Counted from the first letter of the stretch, positions 7,703 to 16,489 are shown. The stretch: DNA of 64,000 bases from Streptomyces sp. NBC_00448 (GCF_036014115.1 NZ_CP107913.1:4635001-4699000); one strand, 5' to 3'. The notes: generated by a model not told the origin, from the letters alone. Made by a program: numbers and translations.

Positions 7703-9589
7703 ATGCGTGGGACGAGCGGTACGACCGGAAGACCAGGGAGCTCGCGGCTACGAGCGGCGCGCTGGGGGGCATTGGCGGGATCGGCGGCGCTCGTACTGCT
7801 GGGCGGCGCCGCGCCGGCCGGGGCCGACACGGCCCACCACGGGGGCGGCGGCGCGACCGCCACTCCGATCAAGCACGTGGTCGTCATCTACGACGAGAAC
7901 GAGTCGTTCGACCACTACTTCGGCGCGTATCCAGTGGCGGCGAACACCGACGGCACCCCGTTCACGGCCGACCGGCACACGCCCAAGGACATCGACACCG
8001 CCCGTCACGCGGGGCTGCTGACGAAGAACCCGAACCAGTACACGCCGACCCGGCTGAGCCCGTCCCAGGCCGTCACCTGCGACCAGAACCACTCCTACGG
8101 CCCCGAGCAGTACGCCGCGAACGGCGGCAAGTCCGACCAGTACGTGCAGAACACCGAGACCAGCAAGTGCTCGGGCAATCTCTTCGGCGAACCCGGCCTG
8201 GTGATGGACTACTACGACGGCAACACCGTCACCGCACTGTGGAACTACGCCCAGCACTACACGCTCGGCGACAACTCCTACAGCTCGGCGTACGGCCCGT
8301 CCACCCCCGGTGCGATCGAGCTCGTCTCCGGCCAGACGCACGGCGTGATCTCCATGGACCCGTCGACCGGCACCGAGAACCCCCAGCAGACCGCCACCCC
8401 CGACCCGTACGCGGTCGTCTCGCCGGACGCCAAGGGCGTCGGCACCATGATCAACGACCCGGACCCGGCCTACGACGACTGCGCCGACAACAGCCACACC
8501 AGCACCAACGCGCTGGCGGCGCTGACCGGCAAGAACATCGGCGACCTGCTCAACGCCAAGGACGTGTCCTGGGGCTGGTTCCAGGGCGGCTTCCGCCCCT
8601 CCACCGCGTGGGACGGCAAGCAGGGCGACTACGCCGACTGCCAGGGCACCACGCATCCCAACGTCGGCGGCGCGGCCTCGGTCGACTACAGCTCGCACCA
8701 CTCGCCGTTCCAGTACTACAAGTCGACGGCGAACCCGCACCACCTGCCGCCGAAGGACGTGGCCGAGATCGGCCACAACGGCCAGGCGAACCACAACTAC
8801 GACCTCACCGACTTCTCCGCCGCCCTCTCGGCAGGCAGGCTGCCGGCCGTGAGCTTCCTGAAGGCCGCCTCCTACCAGGACGGCCACGCGGGCTACTCGG
8901 ACCCGATCGACGAGCAGCACTTCCTGGTCAGTGAGATCAACGCCATCCAGTCCTCCCCGCAGTGGCAGGACACCGCGGTCGTCATCGCCTACGACGACTC
9001 CGACGGCTGGTACGACCACGCCTACGCCAAGGTGGCCAACGGCTCGAAGGACACCACGGCCGGCTCCAACGGCAAGTCCCTGGACAGCCCGGCGTGCCAG
9101 GGGGGTCCGGCCGCCATGGGCGGCTACGCCGACCGCTGCGGCCCCGGCACCCGCCAGCCGCTGCTGGTCGTCTCCCCCTACAGCAGGGTCGACGCGGTCG
9201 ACCACACCCGCACCGAGCAGGCCTCGATCACCCGCTTCATCGAGGACAACTGGCACGCGGGCCGGATCGGCGACGCGTCCTTCGACACCCGCGCGGGCAA
9301 CCTCACCGGCGCATTCGACTTCAAGCACCCGAACGACCGTCAGGTGCTGCTCAACAGCGACGGCTCCGTGAAGTCCGTCCGGCACCTGCACCGCTCGGCC
9401 GCCGTGGAGGCTGCCGCGAACTCCGCGTCGGCCGGAACCGGCGGCGGCTCGGCCGCCACTCAGGACTTCACGGGGTCCGGGAGCGACTCGGCGGCCCTGC
9501 CGCTCGGGATCACCGCAGGTGTGCTGCTGGTCGGCGGCGGCGGGCTGTACCTCGCCCTGCGCCACCGTCACGCGCACACCACGTCCTGA
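7703..9589 (+). CDS. Secreted, membrane-anchored phosphoesterase (phospholipase C/AcpA family)
   Basis: 628-residue extracellular enzyme of the PF04185 phosphoesterase family. An N-terminal signal (WGALAGSAALVLLGGAAPAGA) precedes the catalytic domain. Family metal-binding blocks are visible: VVVIYDENESFDHYFGAYP near residue 60, then NSYSSAYGPSTPG and VIAYDDSDGWYDH. The last ~35 residues form a hydrophobic helix (ITAGVLLVGGGGLYLALR) with a basic RHRHAH tail, so the mature enzyme is probably held at the membrane. Relatives hydrolyse phosphate monoesters or phospholipids. It directly follows efeOB1, and a family relative lies beside the second efeOB pair. Confidence 0.88.
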   Translation: MRGTSGTTGRPGSSRLRAARWGALAGSAALVLLGGAAPAGADTAHHGGGGATATPIKHVVVIYDENESFDHYFGAYPVAANTDGTPFTADRHTPKDIDTARHAGLLTKNPNQYTPTRLSPSQAVTCDQNHSYGPEQYAANGGKSDQYVQNTETSKCSGNLFGEPGLVMDYYDGNTVTALWNYAQHYTLGDNSYSSAYGPSTPGAIELVSGQTHGVISMDPSTGTENPQQTATPDPYAVVSPDAKGVGTMINDPDPAYDDCADNSHTSTNALAALTGKNIGDLLNAKDVSWGWFQGGFRPSTAWDGKQGDYADCQGTTHPNVGGAASVDYSSHHSPFQYYKSTANPHHLPPKDVAEIGHNGQANHNYDLTDFSAALSAGRLPAVSFLKAASYQDGHAGYSDPIDEQHFLVSEINAIQSSPQWQDTAVVIAYDDSDGWYDHAYAKVANGSKDTTAGSNGKSLDSPACQGGPAAMGGYADRCGPGTRQPLLVVSPYSRVDAVDHTRTEQASITRFIEDNWHAGRIGDASFDTRAGNLTGAFDFKHPNDRQVLLNSDGSVKSVRHLHRSAAVEAAANSASAGTGGGSAATQDFTGSGSDSAALPLGITAGVLLVGGGGLYLALRHRHAHTTS

Positions 9590-9609
9590 TCCGAGGCACC
9601 GTCACCCAG

Positions 9610-9640
9610 GGGCCGCCCCGGCACACCGCCGGGGCGGCCC
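9610..9640. terminator. Strong bidirectional hairpin terminator
   Basis: Perfect 13-bp stem (9610-9622 with 9628-9640) and a 5-nt loop, all G/C. It lies between the converging phosphoesterase and flavoprotein genes, so it can stop transcription from both sides. No U-tract, as is usual in Streptomyces. Confidence 0.85.
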
Positions 9641-9681
9641 TTCCACGTCGTCAGCGATGCGTCGGTGCCAACCGTCAACCG

Positions 9682-11085
9682 TCAGCCGCAGCAGCCGCCC
9701 GCCGGACCCTCCTCGCCCTCGGCGGACGCCGGGGCGGAGGCGCCGATCTGCACCAACTGTGCGACGGGCGCGGGCGCGCAGCATCCGCCGCCGCCCTGCT
9801 CGGCGGCGGGGTCGTCGAAGAGGCCGGCGCCGCCGCAGACCCCGGTTTCGGGGAGGGTGAGTTCGACCCGATCGGCGGATTCGAGGTCGCCGGCGAGGGC
9901 GGCGACGACCGAGCGGACCTGTTCGTAGCCGGTCATCGCCAGGAACGTCGGGGCGCGGCCGTAGGACTTCATGCCGACCAGGTAGACCCCGGTCTCGGGG
10001 TGGGACAGTTCGCGGTGGCCGTGGGGGTAGACGGTGCCGCAGGAGTGCTGGTTGGGGTCGATGAGCGGCGCGAGGGCGAGCGGGGCCTGGAGGCGTTCGT
10101 CCAGGCCGAGGCGCAGTTCGGACAGGAAGCCCAGGTCCGGCCGCAGGCCGGTCAGGACGATCGCCTCGTCCACCGGCTCCAGGCGCTGCCCGTCGTCGCC
10201 GATCACGACCAGCCTGCCGTCGGCGTCGCGTTCGATCGCTTCGGTGCGGAACCCGGTGACGGCGTCCGCGTGGCCGTGGTCGACCGCGGCCTTCGCGGCG
10301 AGGCCGAGAGCGCCGCGGGCGGGGAGCTGGTCGGCGCTGCCGCCGCCGAAGGTCGAGCCGGAGATGCCGCGACGAAGCAGCCACACCGCGTGCGTGCCCG
10401 GCCCGTCGCCGGCCTTCGCCAGTTCGGCGAGCGAGGCCAGCGCGGTGAAGGCGGAGGCGCCGGAGCCGATGACCGCGGTGCGCCTGCCCGCGTACCGGGC
10501 CCGGACGGCCGGGTCGTGGAGGTCGGGGACGCGGTAGGAGATGCGGCCGGCCGCGGCGTGTTCGCCGAGGGCCGGCAGGCCGTCGGCGCCCGCGGGCGAG
10601 GGGAGGGACCAGGTGCCGGAGGCGTCGATCACCGCGCGGGCGAGCACCCGCTCCTCCGTCCCGTCGGCGAGGGCGTAGTGCACGGTGAAGGGCCCGCTGT
10701 CACGGTCGGCGTCCACGATCCGGTCCCGGCCGAGGCGGGAGACGCCGGTGACGGTGGCGCCGTAGCGCACCGCGTCGCCGAGAAGATCGGCGAGCGGTTG
10801 CAGGTAGCGTCCGGTCCAGTCTCCGCCGGTCGGATACGTGCCCGGGTCCGGCTTCACCCAGCCGGCGGGGGTGAGCAGCTTCTCGGCCGCGGGGTCGGTC
10901 AGCTCGGCCCAGGTGGAGAACAGCCGCACGTGGGACCAGCCGCGTACCGCGTCCGCGGCGGCCGGGCCGCGCTCCAGGACCAGCGGGGTCAGGCCGCGCT
11001 CGACCAGGTGGGCGGCTGCGGCGAGCCCGATGGGGCCGGCGCCGATGACGACGACCGGCGGCTCGGTGGTGGCGGGTGCTGGCAT
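9682..11085 (-). CDS. FAD-dependent NAD(P)-binding oxidoreductase, ArsO-like
   Basis: 467-residue cytoplasmic flavoprotein. An N-terminal Rossmann motif for FAD (VVVIGAGPIGLAAAAHL) and a second dinucleotide motif (TAVIGSGASAFTAL, near residue 205) give the two-domain layout of flavin monooxygenase-like enzymes. The C-terminus carries two Cys pairs, in GGGGCCAPAP and the terminal GGCCG, which could bind trivalent arsenic. It sits in an arsenic cluster and is divergent from arsR1. Related ArsO proteins are proposed flavin monooxygenases in ars operons, but their reaction is poorly defined. The operators in the intergenic region probably control it together with arsR1. Confidence 0.8.
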   Translation of the reverse strand: MPAPATTEPPVVVIGAGPIGLAAAAHLVERGLTPLVLERGPAAADAVRGWSHVRLFSTWAELTDPAAEKLLTPAGWVKPDPGTYPTGGDWTGRYLQPLADLLGDAVRYGATVTGVSRLGRDRIVDADRDSGPFTVHYALADGTEERVLARAVIDASGTWSLPSPAGADGLPALGEHAAAGRISYRVPDLHDPAVRARYAGRRTAVIGSGASAFTALASLAELAKAGDGPGTHAVWLLRRGISGSTFGGGSADQLPARGALGLAAKAAVDHGHADAVTGFRTEAIERDADGRLVVIGDDGQRLEPVDEAIVLTGLRPDLGFLSELRLGLDERLQAPLALAPLIDPNQHSCGTVYPHGHRELSHPETGVYLVGMKSYGRAPTFLAMTGYEQVRSVVAALAGDLESADRVELTLPETGVCGGAGLFDDPAAEQGGGGCCAPAPVAQLVQIGASAPASAEGEEGPAGGCCG

Positions 11086-11145
11086 GACTGTGCCCTTCCT
11101 CCAGCGCGACCCGGTGCGGAGACCGCGCCGCTGTTTCGATGTCCG

Positions 11146-11186
11146 TCGATATATCGAAGGTTGCCTCTCTTATTGACGAGTGTCAA
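11146..11186. promoter_or_regulatory. Candidate ArsR operators between the flavoprotein gene and arsR1
   Basis: Two palindromes stand in this AT-richer stretch. TCGATATATCGA at 11146-11157 is a perfect 12-mer. TTGAC-GAGT-GTCAA at 11173-11186 has perfect 5-bp arms and ends 9 bp before the arsR1 ATG. Both fit dyad sites of ArsR/SmtB repressors, and their place between divergent genes fits shared control. Confidence 0.6.
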
Positions 11187-11195
11187 CATAGACAC

Positions 11196-11561
11196 ATGTC
11201 GAACTCTGGGATGGTCGAGCTGCCGGTCCTCCAGGACACCCCGGCGGTGCCGTGCTGCCCGCCGATCACCGCGGGCGAGCTGTCGGCCGCCGACGCGGAG
11301 AAGATGGCCGCGATGTTCAAGGCGCTGTCCGACCCCGTGCGGCTGCGGCTGTTCTCGAAGATCGCGTCGCACCCGGGCGGCGAGGCGTGCGTGTGCGACA
11401 TCCAGGACGTCGGGGTCTCCCAGCCGACCGTCTCCCACCACCTGAAGAAGCTCCGCGAGGCCGGACTTCTCACTTCCGAGCGACGCGGCACGTGGGTGTA
11501 CTACACCGTCGAGCCGTCGGTGGTGGCGGGCATGTCCGCGTTGCTCGATCTGCGTTCCTGA
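11196..11561 (+). CDS. arsR: ArsR-family metalloregulator 1
   Basis: 121-residue winged-helix repressor from ATG 11196; an upstream ATG at 11139 would run through the operator palindromes and is unlikely. The helix-turn-helix is VSQPTVSHHLKKLREAGLL. ACVCDI at the start of the recognition region is the classic ELCVCDL-like As(III) site, and a further CC pair occurs in VPCCPP near the N-terminus. DNA release on arsenite binding is the known family mechanism. It is divergent from the ArsO-like gene and converges with acr3. The start may be leaderless or weakly initiated, as no clear ribosome site is seen. Confidence 0.9.
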   Translation: MSNSGMVELPVLQDTPAVPCCPPITAGELSAADAEKMAAMFKALSDPVRLRLFSKIASHPGGEACVCDIQDVGVSQPTVSHHLKKLREAGLLTSERRGTWVYYTVEPSVVAGMSALLDLRS

Positions 11562-11613
11562 CGCGGAGCCGCCGGTGTGGGCCGAGGGACCCGCGGGTCA
11601 AGGGGCCCGCGGG

Positions 11614-12738
11614 TCAAGGCGCGGTCGCCGTCTCCCCGGCTCCGAACTTCTCCCGCCGGGCGAGGGCGACATGGACCAGTCCGATGAGGACCGGGACCTC
11701 GATGAGCGGGCCGACGACGCCGGACAGGGCCTGGCCGGAGGTGACGCCGAAGGTCGCGATGGCGACCGCGATAGCCAGCTCGAAGTTGTTGCCGGCCGCG
11801 GTGAACGCCAGCGTGGCGGTGCGGTCGTAGGGCAGCCCGAGGCTCTTGCCGAGCGCGAACGTGCCGAAGAACATGATGGCGAAGTAGGCGAGCAGCGGCA
11901 GCGCGATGCGGGCCACGTCGCCGGGCTCGCGGGTGATCGTCCTGCCCTGGAGGGCGAAGAGGACGACGATCGTGAACAGCAGCCCGTACAGCGCCCACGG
12001 CCCGATCCTCGGCAGGAACCCGGCCTCGTAGGCGTCGCGGCCCATCCTCCGCTCGCCGACGCGGCGGGTGAGGAACCCGGCCAGCAGCGGCACCCCGAGG
12101 AAGACCGCGACGTTGACCGCGATCTTCCACACCGGTACGTCCAGGCCCTGGCCGTCGCCCAGGCCGAGCCACCGGGGCAGCGCGTCGAGGTAGAGCCAGC
12201 CCAGCAGGCTGAACGCGAGGACCTGGAAGACGGAGTTGAGCGCGACCAGCACGGCGGCGGCTTCGCGGTCGCCGCAGGCGAGGTCGTTCCAGATGACGAC
12301 CATGGCGATGCAGCGGGCCAGGCCGACGATGATCAGGCCGGTGCGGTAGGCGGGCAGGTCCGGCAGGCACGACCACGCGAGGGCGAACATCACCGCGGGT
12401 CCGACGATCCAGTTGACGACCAGGGAGGACGCCATGAGCTTGCGGTCGCCGGTGACCCGGTCGAGGCGGTCGTAGCGGACCTTCGCCAGCACCGGGTACA
12501 TCATGACCAGCAGCCCGATCGCGATCGGCAGGGACACCCCGCCGATCTCCACCTTGGCCAGGGCACTGTTCAGGCCGGGGATCGCCCGGCCCAAGCCGAT
12601 GCCGACGGCCATGGCGATCACGATCCACACCGCCAGGTAGCGGTCCAGGGCGGAGAGCCTCCTCACCACGGAGCCGGTCCCGGCGGCCACCGGAGCACCG
12701 CCGTCGGCGGCCGGCGTGGCGGGTTCCGCGGCGGTCAC
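11614..12738 (-). CDS. acr3: Acr3-family arsenite efflux permease
   Basis: 374-residue integral membrane protein with about ten hydrophobic helices. The frame is open further upstream, but the GTG at 12738 overlaps the arsR2 stop (GTGA), giving a normal Acr3 length. Family blocks visible include the helix containing LARCIAMVVIWNDLACGD, with the conserved Cys needed for arsenite transport, and AFTAAGNNFELAIAVAIA near the C-terminus. It exports As(III) using the membrane potential. Translationally coupled to arsR2 upstream; it accounts for detoxification of the arsenite made by ArsC. Confidence 0.95.
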   Translation of the reverse strand: MTAAEPATPAADGGAPVAAGTGSVVRRLSALDRYLAVWIVIAMAVGIGLGRAIPGLNSALAKVEIGGVSLPIAIGLLVMMYPVLAKVRYDRLDRVTGDRKLMASSLVVNWIVGPAVMFALAWSCLPDLPAYRTGLIIVGLARCIAMVVIWNDLACGDREAAAVLVALNSVFQVLAFSLLGWLYLDALPRWLGLGDGQGLDVPVWKIAVNVAVFLGVPLLAGFLTRRVGERRMGRDAYEAGFLPRIGPWALYGLLFTIVVLFALQGRTITREPGDVARIALPLLAYFAIMFFGTFALGKSLGLPYDRTATLAFTAAGNNFELAIAVAIATFGVTSGQALSGVVGPLIEVPVLIGLVHVALARREKFGAGETATAP

Positions 12739-13043
12739 GGGCAGGACCTCTTGTTCTGCCCGGCGGCGACGGCGGACGCGGCGAGCTGCGCGAACTGCTC
12801 CGACAGTCCGGCCAGGACCTCGGGCTTGAGCTTGTAGTAGGTGAACCGGCCGCAGGGCTCGGTCTCCACCAGACCGGCCTCGCGCAGCACCTTCATGTGG
12901 TTGGACAGGTTGGTCTGTTTGGCCCCGGTCTCCTCGACCAGGTGCGTCGTGCACAGCGTCTCGCGCGCCAGGAGAGTCACGATCCGCAGGCGGAGCGGAT
13001 CGCCCAGCACCCGGATCACATCAGCATCGACTGAAGTCAGCAT
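12735..13043 (-). CDS. arsR: ArsR-family metalloregulator 2
   Basis: 102-residue winged-helix repressor. The HTH is KQTNLSNHMKVLREAGLV. In place of the CxC motif of arsR1 it has ETLCTTHLVEETG and a further Cys in TEPCGRF, so metalloid binding probably uses a different Cys arrangement, as in other actinobacterial ArsR proteins. It forms a unit with acr3 (4-bp overlap) and is divergent from arsC across an 89-bp gap. It therefore probably represses the acr3 operon and arsC. Confidence 0.92.
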   Translation of the reverse strand: MLTSVDADVIRVLGDPLRLRIVTLLARETLCTTHLVEETGAKQTNLSNHMKVLREAGLVETEPCGRFTYYKLKPEVLAGLSEQFAQLAASAVAAGQNKRSCP

Positions 13044-13058
13044 GCACTGATACTGTCA

Positions 13059-13092
13059 CATCATCGCTTGCTGATGCCAGCGGTCGCTGATG
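13059..13092. promoter_or_regulatory. Candidate ArsR2 operator between arsR2 and arsC
   Basis: CATCA-N8-TGATG (13059-13063 and 13072-13076) forms a dyad, and GCTGATG recurs at 13070-13076 and 13086-13092. The arsR2 start lies on one side and the arsC start 40 bp away on the other, which suits control of both. Confidence 0.5.
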
Positions 13093-13132
13093 TCGTTGCA
13101 GCGGTGCCGCCCACGAGACGAAAGAGCCTCCC

Positions 13133-13558
13133 ATGACCGAGACGCCCGGCCCCAAGCCGTCCGTGCTGTTCGTCTGCGTCCACAACGCCGGCCGCTCCCA
13201 GATGGCCGCCGCCTGGCTGACCCACCTGGCCGGCGGCCGCGTCGAGGTCCGCTCCGCCGGCTCCGCACCCGGCGACGCGGTCAACCCCGCCGCCGTCGAG
13301 GCCATGAAGGAGGTCGGCATCGACATCTCCGACGCGGCCCCCAAGATCCTCACCAGCGACGCGGTACGGGAGTCGGACGTGTGCGTCACCATGGGCTGCG
13401 GTGACACCTGCCCGGTCTTCCCCGGCAAGCGCTACCTCGACTGGAAGCTGGCGGACCCGGCCGGGCAGGGCGTCGAGGCCGTCCGTCCGATCCGCGACGA
13501 GATCAGGGCCCTGGTCGAGGGGTTGATCGAGGAGATCGCCCCGGAAGCCGGCGCGTGA
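13133..13558 (+). CDS. arsC: Arsenate reductase, LMW-phosphatase fold
   Basis: 141-residue cytoplasmic reductase converting As(V) to As(III). The P-loop CVHNAGRSQM is the C-x5-R signature of the low-molecular-weight phosphatase fold. The downstream block CVTMGCGDTCPVFPGKR holds the Cys residues of the redox relay and resembles thioredoxin- or mycothiol-coupled enzymes; sequence alone does not decide the partner. It is divergent from arsR2-acr3 and supplies arsenite to Acr3. Confidence 0.94.
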   Translation: MTETPGPKPSVLFVCVHNAGRSQMAAAWLTHLAGGRVEVRSAGSAPGDAVNPAAVEAMKEVGIDISDAAPKILTSDAVRESDVCVTMGCGDTCPVFPGKRYLDWKLADPAGQGVEAVRPIRDEIRALVEGLIEEIAPEAGA

Positions 13559-13566
13559 TCGCCGGC
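13547..13566 (+). terminator. Small hairpin over the arsC stop
   Basis: Seven-bp G/C stem (13547-13553 with 13560-13566) around the TGA of arsC, with a 6-nt loop. Possible terminator, weaker than others in the window. Confidence 0.35.
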
Positions 13567-13690
13567 CGACCGCCGAAACGGGACGGGGTGCGGCGCCTTC
13601 CCGTCGGCGGTGCGGCGGGGGTTGCCGGCGGGATGCGCGGGTGGGGGAACGGGACGCGCGGACCGGTGATCGGGACGCGCGGGTGCAGGA

Positions 13691-14434
13691 TCAGTCGCCG
13701 GACCCGCCGGTGCTCCACGTGCTGCCGTCCGCGGTGACCGCGAAGGACCGGGTGTGGGGCAGGGACCCCAGCCAGGCGCGGGCGCTCTCGCCCATGGCGT
13801 AGCCGGCGGTGGCGTACGTGTCGGCGTCGGTCAGGCCGCGGCAGACCACGGTCAGCGAGGCGAGCGCGGCGGCCGGCGGGCGGCCGGTCGCGGGGTCGAC
13901 GATGTGGCAGCCGCGTTCGGCGGGGCCGGAGGTGGCGACGGCGAGTTCGCCGTCGGCGTGCACGACGGTGGCCAGTGCGCCCCTGCGCAGCGGGTCGCTC
14001 ACCCCGATCCGCCAGGGGCCGCCGTGCACCTGCACGTCGCCGCCGCCGTTGACGCACACCGCGTCGGCGCCGGCGGAGGAGACCATCGCGGCGGCCCGTT
14101 CCACCGCCCATCCCTTGACCAGTCCGGTGGGGTCGAAGTCGCCCGCGTACCGCGCGCTGAACCAGCCGCCGCTGCGGCGTTCGGCGGCCTCGCAGAGCCG
14201 GAGCACTTCCCACACCTCGGGCGAACAGGCCGACAGCGCCAGCGTCCCGGCCGCCAGCCGGCTGATCTGGCTCGCGGGCCGGTACGTCGAGAACGTCTCG
14301 TCCACGTGGTGCAGCCAGGCCACCGCGGCGTCGAGGGCCGCGGCGGCGCGCGGTCCCGCGCCGCGGACGTCGAAGGAGAAGACCGTGCCCATGGTGTGCT
14401 CGACCCTGCGCAGCCGGGCGCCGTCGTCCGCCAT
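13691..14434 (-). CDS. apbE: ApbE: FAD:protein FMN transferase
   Basis: 247-residue flavinyltransferase that attaches FMN through a phosphoester bond to Ser/Thr of target proteins. Typical blocks are HTMGTVFSFDV at the N-terminus, FDPTGLVKGWAVERAA, the Gly-rich VNGGGDVQVHGGPW, and HIVDPATGRPP followed by DADTYATAGYAMG. No signal peptide is obvious. It lies 2 bp downstream of the FMN-binding protein gene, whose flavinylation motif is its likely substrate. Confidence 0.93.
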   Translation of the reverse strand: MADDGARLRRVEHTMGTVFSFDVRGAGPRAAAALDAAVAWLHHVDETFSTYRPASQISRLAAGTLALSACSPEVWEVLRLCEAAERRSGGWFSARYAGDFDPTGLVKGWAVERAAAMVSSAGADAVCVNGGGDVQVHGGPWRIGVSDPLRRGALATVVHADGELAVATSGPAERGCHIVDPATGRPPAAALASLTVVCRGLTDADTYATAGYAMGESARAWLGSLPHTRSFAVTADGSTWSTGGSGD

Positions 14435-14436
14435 CG

Positions 14437-14943
14437 TCAGCTTCCCGCCTTGTCCAGGGCGCTCTGCAGGGACTGGATGTAGCCCCCGCTGGTGTAGGTC
14501 GCCCCCGAGACGGTGTCGATGTGCGCGCTCTGCGCGGCGATCGCCTCCTGCGTGAGCTGGGGCACGGCGAAGCCGGTGATCTCCTGGTCCCGGGGACCGC
14601 TGTCCGGCACCTGGACGGCGGACACGGCGGTGATCCTGCCGGCCTTCAGGGTGACCCGGAGTTGTACGGGCCCGTAACGGGTCTGGATCGTGTCGCCCTC
14701 CACGGTGCGGGTCCCCGTCGTATCGCCCGAGCCCGCGGAGGGCGCGGTCGCGGAGGCGGACGGGGCGGGGACGGCGGGTGGGGTGGCCGCACCGCCCGCA
14801 CCGGCCGCACCGGGTGCTCCGGCCACCCCCGCCGCCCCCGCTGTCGTGTGCGGCTTGAGACCGAGCAGGAGCAGCACACCGCTGACGGTCACCAGCGTGC
14901 TGAGCAGGACCCGCCGCGACGGGCGGCCGGCGAGGCTGTTCAC
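14437..14943 (-). CDS. Exported FMN-binding domain protein (ApbE substrate)
   Basis: 168 residues. An N-terminal membrane segment (LLSTLVTVSGVLLLLGL) is followed by an Ala/Gly/Pro-rich linker to about residue 75. The FMN-binding domain comes next and ends with DTVSGATYTSGGYIQSLQ. The SGATYT stretch is the consensus flavinylation site recognised by ApbE, the modified residue being the Thr. The domain is therefore probably carried outside the membrane with covalent FMN and passes electrons from the neighbouring flavocytochrome. It is located between the reductase gene (7 bp away) and apbE. Confidence 0.9.
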   Translation of the reverse strand: MNSLAGRPSRRVLLSTLVTVSGVLLLLGLKPHTTAGAAGVAGAPGAAGAGGAATPPAVPAPSASATAPSAGSGDTTGTRTVEGDTIQTRYGPVQLRVTLKAGRITAVSAVQVPDSGPRDQEITGFAVPQLTQEAIAAQSAHIDTVSGATYTSGGYIQSLQSALDKAGS

Positions 14944-14950
14944 GGGCGCC

Positions 14951-16318
14951 TCACAGTTCGAACGACTCGTGGTGGATGTGGCGGGCCGGTACCCCGGCGG
15001 TGCGCAGCGCCTCGTACGACGCGCGGGCCATGCCGGGCGGTCCGCACAGGTAGACGTCGTGCTGGGCGACGTCGGGGACGGCGGCGCCCAGGAAGTCGGC
15101 GGTCAGCCGCGGGCTGCGGCCGTCCGCTTCGTTGAGCAGGTAGTGCAGGCGGGCGCCGCGGGAGCGGGCTATCGCCTCCAGCTCGCCGCGCAGCGCCAGG
15201 TCCCCGGCCGTGCGGGCCCGGTAGATCAGGGTCAGGTCGCCGGGCCGCGCGGGCAGCGACTCGAACAGGGCCCGCAGCGGCGTCACCCCGACCCCGCCGG
15301 CGAGCAGCAGCACCTTCTGCCGGGTCCTGCGGTCCGCGGTCAGCGCGCCGTACGGCCCCTCGGCCCAGATCCGGGTGCCGGGCCGCAGCCGGGCGAGTGC
15401 CGCGCTGTGGTCGCCCACCGCCTTGACGGTGATACGCAGCAGGTCCGGCCGCGGCGCCGTGGACAGCGAGTAGGGGCTGGCGGTCCACCACAGCCCGGGG
15501 GCCAGGAAGCGCCAGCGCAGGAACTGCCCCGGCCGGGCGGCCAGTTGCGGCAGCCGCTCGCCGCGCACGATCACCGACACCACCTCCGGCGTCTCCTGGA
15601 CCACCCGCGCCACCCGGAGCCGGTGCCGCAGGTTCAGCCGCAGCGGCGCCGCGACCCGGTACCAGAGCACGGCCGCGGCGGCCGCCCCGTACAGCGCGTA
15701 CCAGAAGCCTCGGGCCAGGGGGTGGGAGGAGAAGTCCGCGCCGAGGGCGAGCTGGTGCCAGAAGGCGAGGAAGACCGCCAGGTAGGTCAGCAGGTGCAGG
15801 TAGTACCAGGTCTCGTAGCGGACCCTGCGGCGTACCGCCCGGGCGGAGACCACACCGACGGCGATCAGCAGCGCCCCGCCGATGGTGCCCTTGAGCATGT
15901 CGGGATAGGTCAGGACGACCGTCGTGGTCTCGCCGACCACGCCGGTGTGGGCCTGTACCGCGTAGCCCCACAGGATCAAGGTGACGTGCGCGAGCAGCAG
16001 GCACACCGTGTAGCGGCCCAGCGCGGCGTGCCAGCGGGCCACCCGGTCGCTGCCCACGCCCTGTTCCAGCACGGGGACCCGCGCCATCAGGCCGACCAGC
16101 AGCACGCAGGTGTAGCCGCAGAGCAGTCCGGCGATCCGGCCCGCGCCGATCAGCCAGTCCGCGGTGCCGACGACGGCGCCGGTGTCCTGCCACCACAGCG
16201 CCAGGACCGCGGCCGCGCCCGCCCAGCCGAGGGCGAGCACCGGTCCCGCCGGGGAGCGCCGCCGCCCTGGCGGTGCCACCGCGTGCCGCGCCTGGCGCGG
16301 ACCGTAGGTGGTGGTCAT
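14951..16318 (-). CDS. Ferric reductase-like flavocytochrome (heme membrane domain plus FAD/NAD reductase)
   Basis: 455-residue membrane oxidoreductase. The first ~220 residues hold about six membrane helices with His residues suited to b-type heme (WHAALGRYTVCLLLAH; YYLHLLTYLAVFLAFWHQL). The C-terminal half is a ferredoxin-NADP reductase-like module: FAD-binding block SPYSLSTAP, nucleotide block LLLAGGVGVTPLRAL and terminal YLCGPPGMARASYEAL. Electrons would flow from NAD(P)H via FAD and heme to the membrane FMN protein. It is first in the operon with the FMN protein and apbE, and divergent from a two-component system. The final acceptor is unknown. Confidence 0.9.
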   Translation of the reverse strand: MTTTYGPRQARHAVAPPGRRRSPAGPVLALGWAGAAAVLALWWQDTGAVVGTADWLIGAGRIAGLLCGYTCVLLVGLMARVPVLEQGVGSDRVARWHAALGRYTVCLLLAHVTLILWGYAVQAHTGVVGETTTVVLTYPDMLKGTIGGALLIAVGVVSARAVRRRVRYETWYYLHLLTYLAVFLAFWHQLALGADFSSHPLARGFWYALYGAAAAAVLWYRVAAPLRLNLRHRLRVARVVQETPEVVSVIVRGERLPQLAARPGQFLRWRFLAPGLWWTASPYSLSTAPRPDLLRITVKAVGDHSAALARLRPGTRIWAEGPYGALTADRRTRQKVLLLAGGVGVTPLRALFESLPARPGDLTLIYRARTAGDLALRGELEAIARSRGARLHYLLNEADGRSPRLTADFLGAAVPDVAQHDVYLCGPPGMARASYEALRTAGVPARHIHHESFEL

Positions 16319-16367
16319 GCGGAATGTCCTTTCCTTCGCCCTGCACGGCCACTGTGCGGGGGAAACC

Positions 16368-16440
16368 TCTCAATCGGCTCTGAGACCGCGTTCCGGGGCG
16401 GGAGTCACAGCGGATTGAGAAGGTTCAGAGCCGATTCAGA
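16368..16440. promoter_or_regulatory. Candidate binding sites of the adjacent OmpR-type regulator
   Basis: In the divergent intergenic region, TTCAGA occurs at 16424-16429 and 16435-16440, an 11-bp spacing, with a related TTGAGA at 16415-16420. The reverse strand of 16368-16385 has TCAGAG-CCGAT-TGAGAG. Direct repeats of this spacing are the usual site for OmpR/PhoB-type dimers. Opposed copies facing each gene suggest one regulator controls both directions. Confidence 0.6.
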
Positions 16441-16489
16441 GGAAGTGGTGCGCCACGCCACCGCCGTGCCGGGGGATGCTGGACGGACC

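Noticed and set aside
7748..9577. A very long open frame on the minus strand opposite phosphoesterase 1
   Set aside because: It is antisense to a clear family member, has Val/Gly/Arg-rich shadow composition and no ribosome site. High GC makes long antisense frames common.
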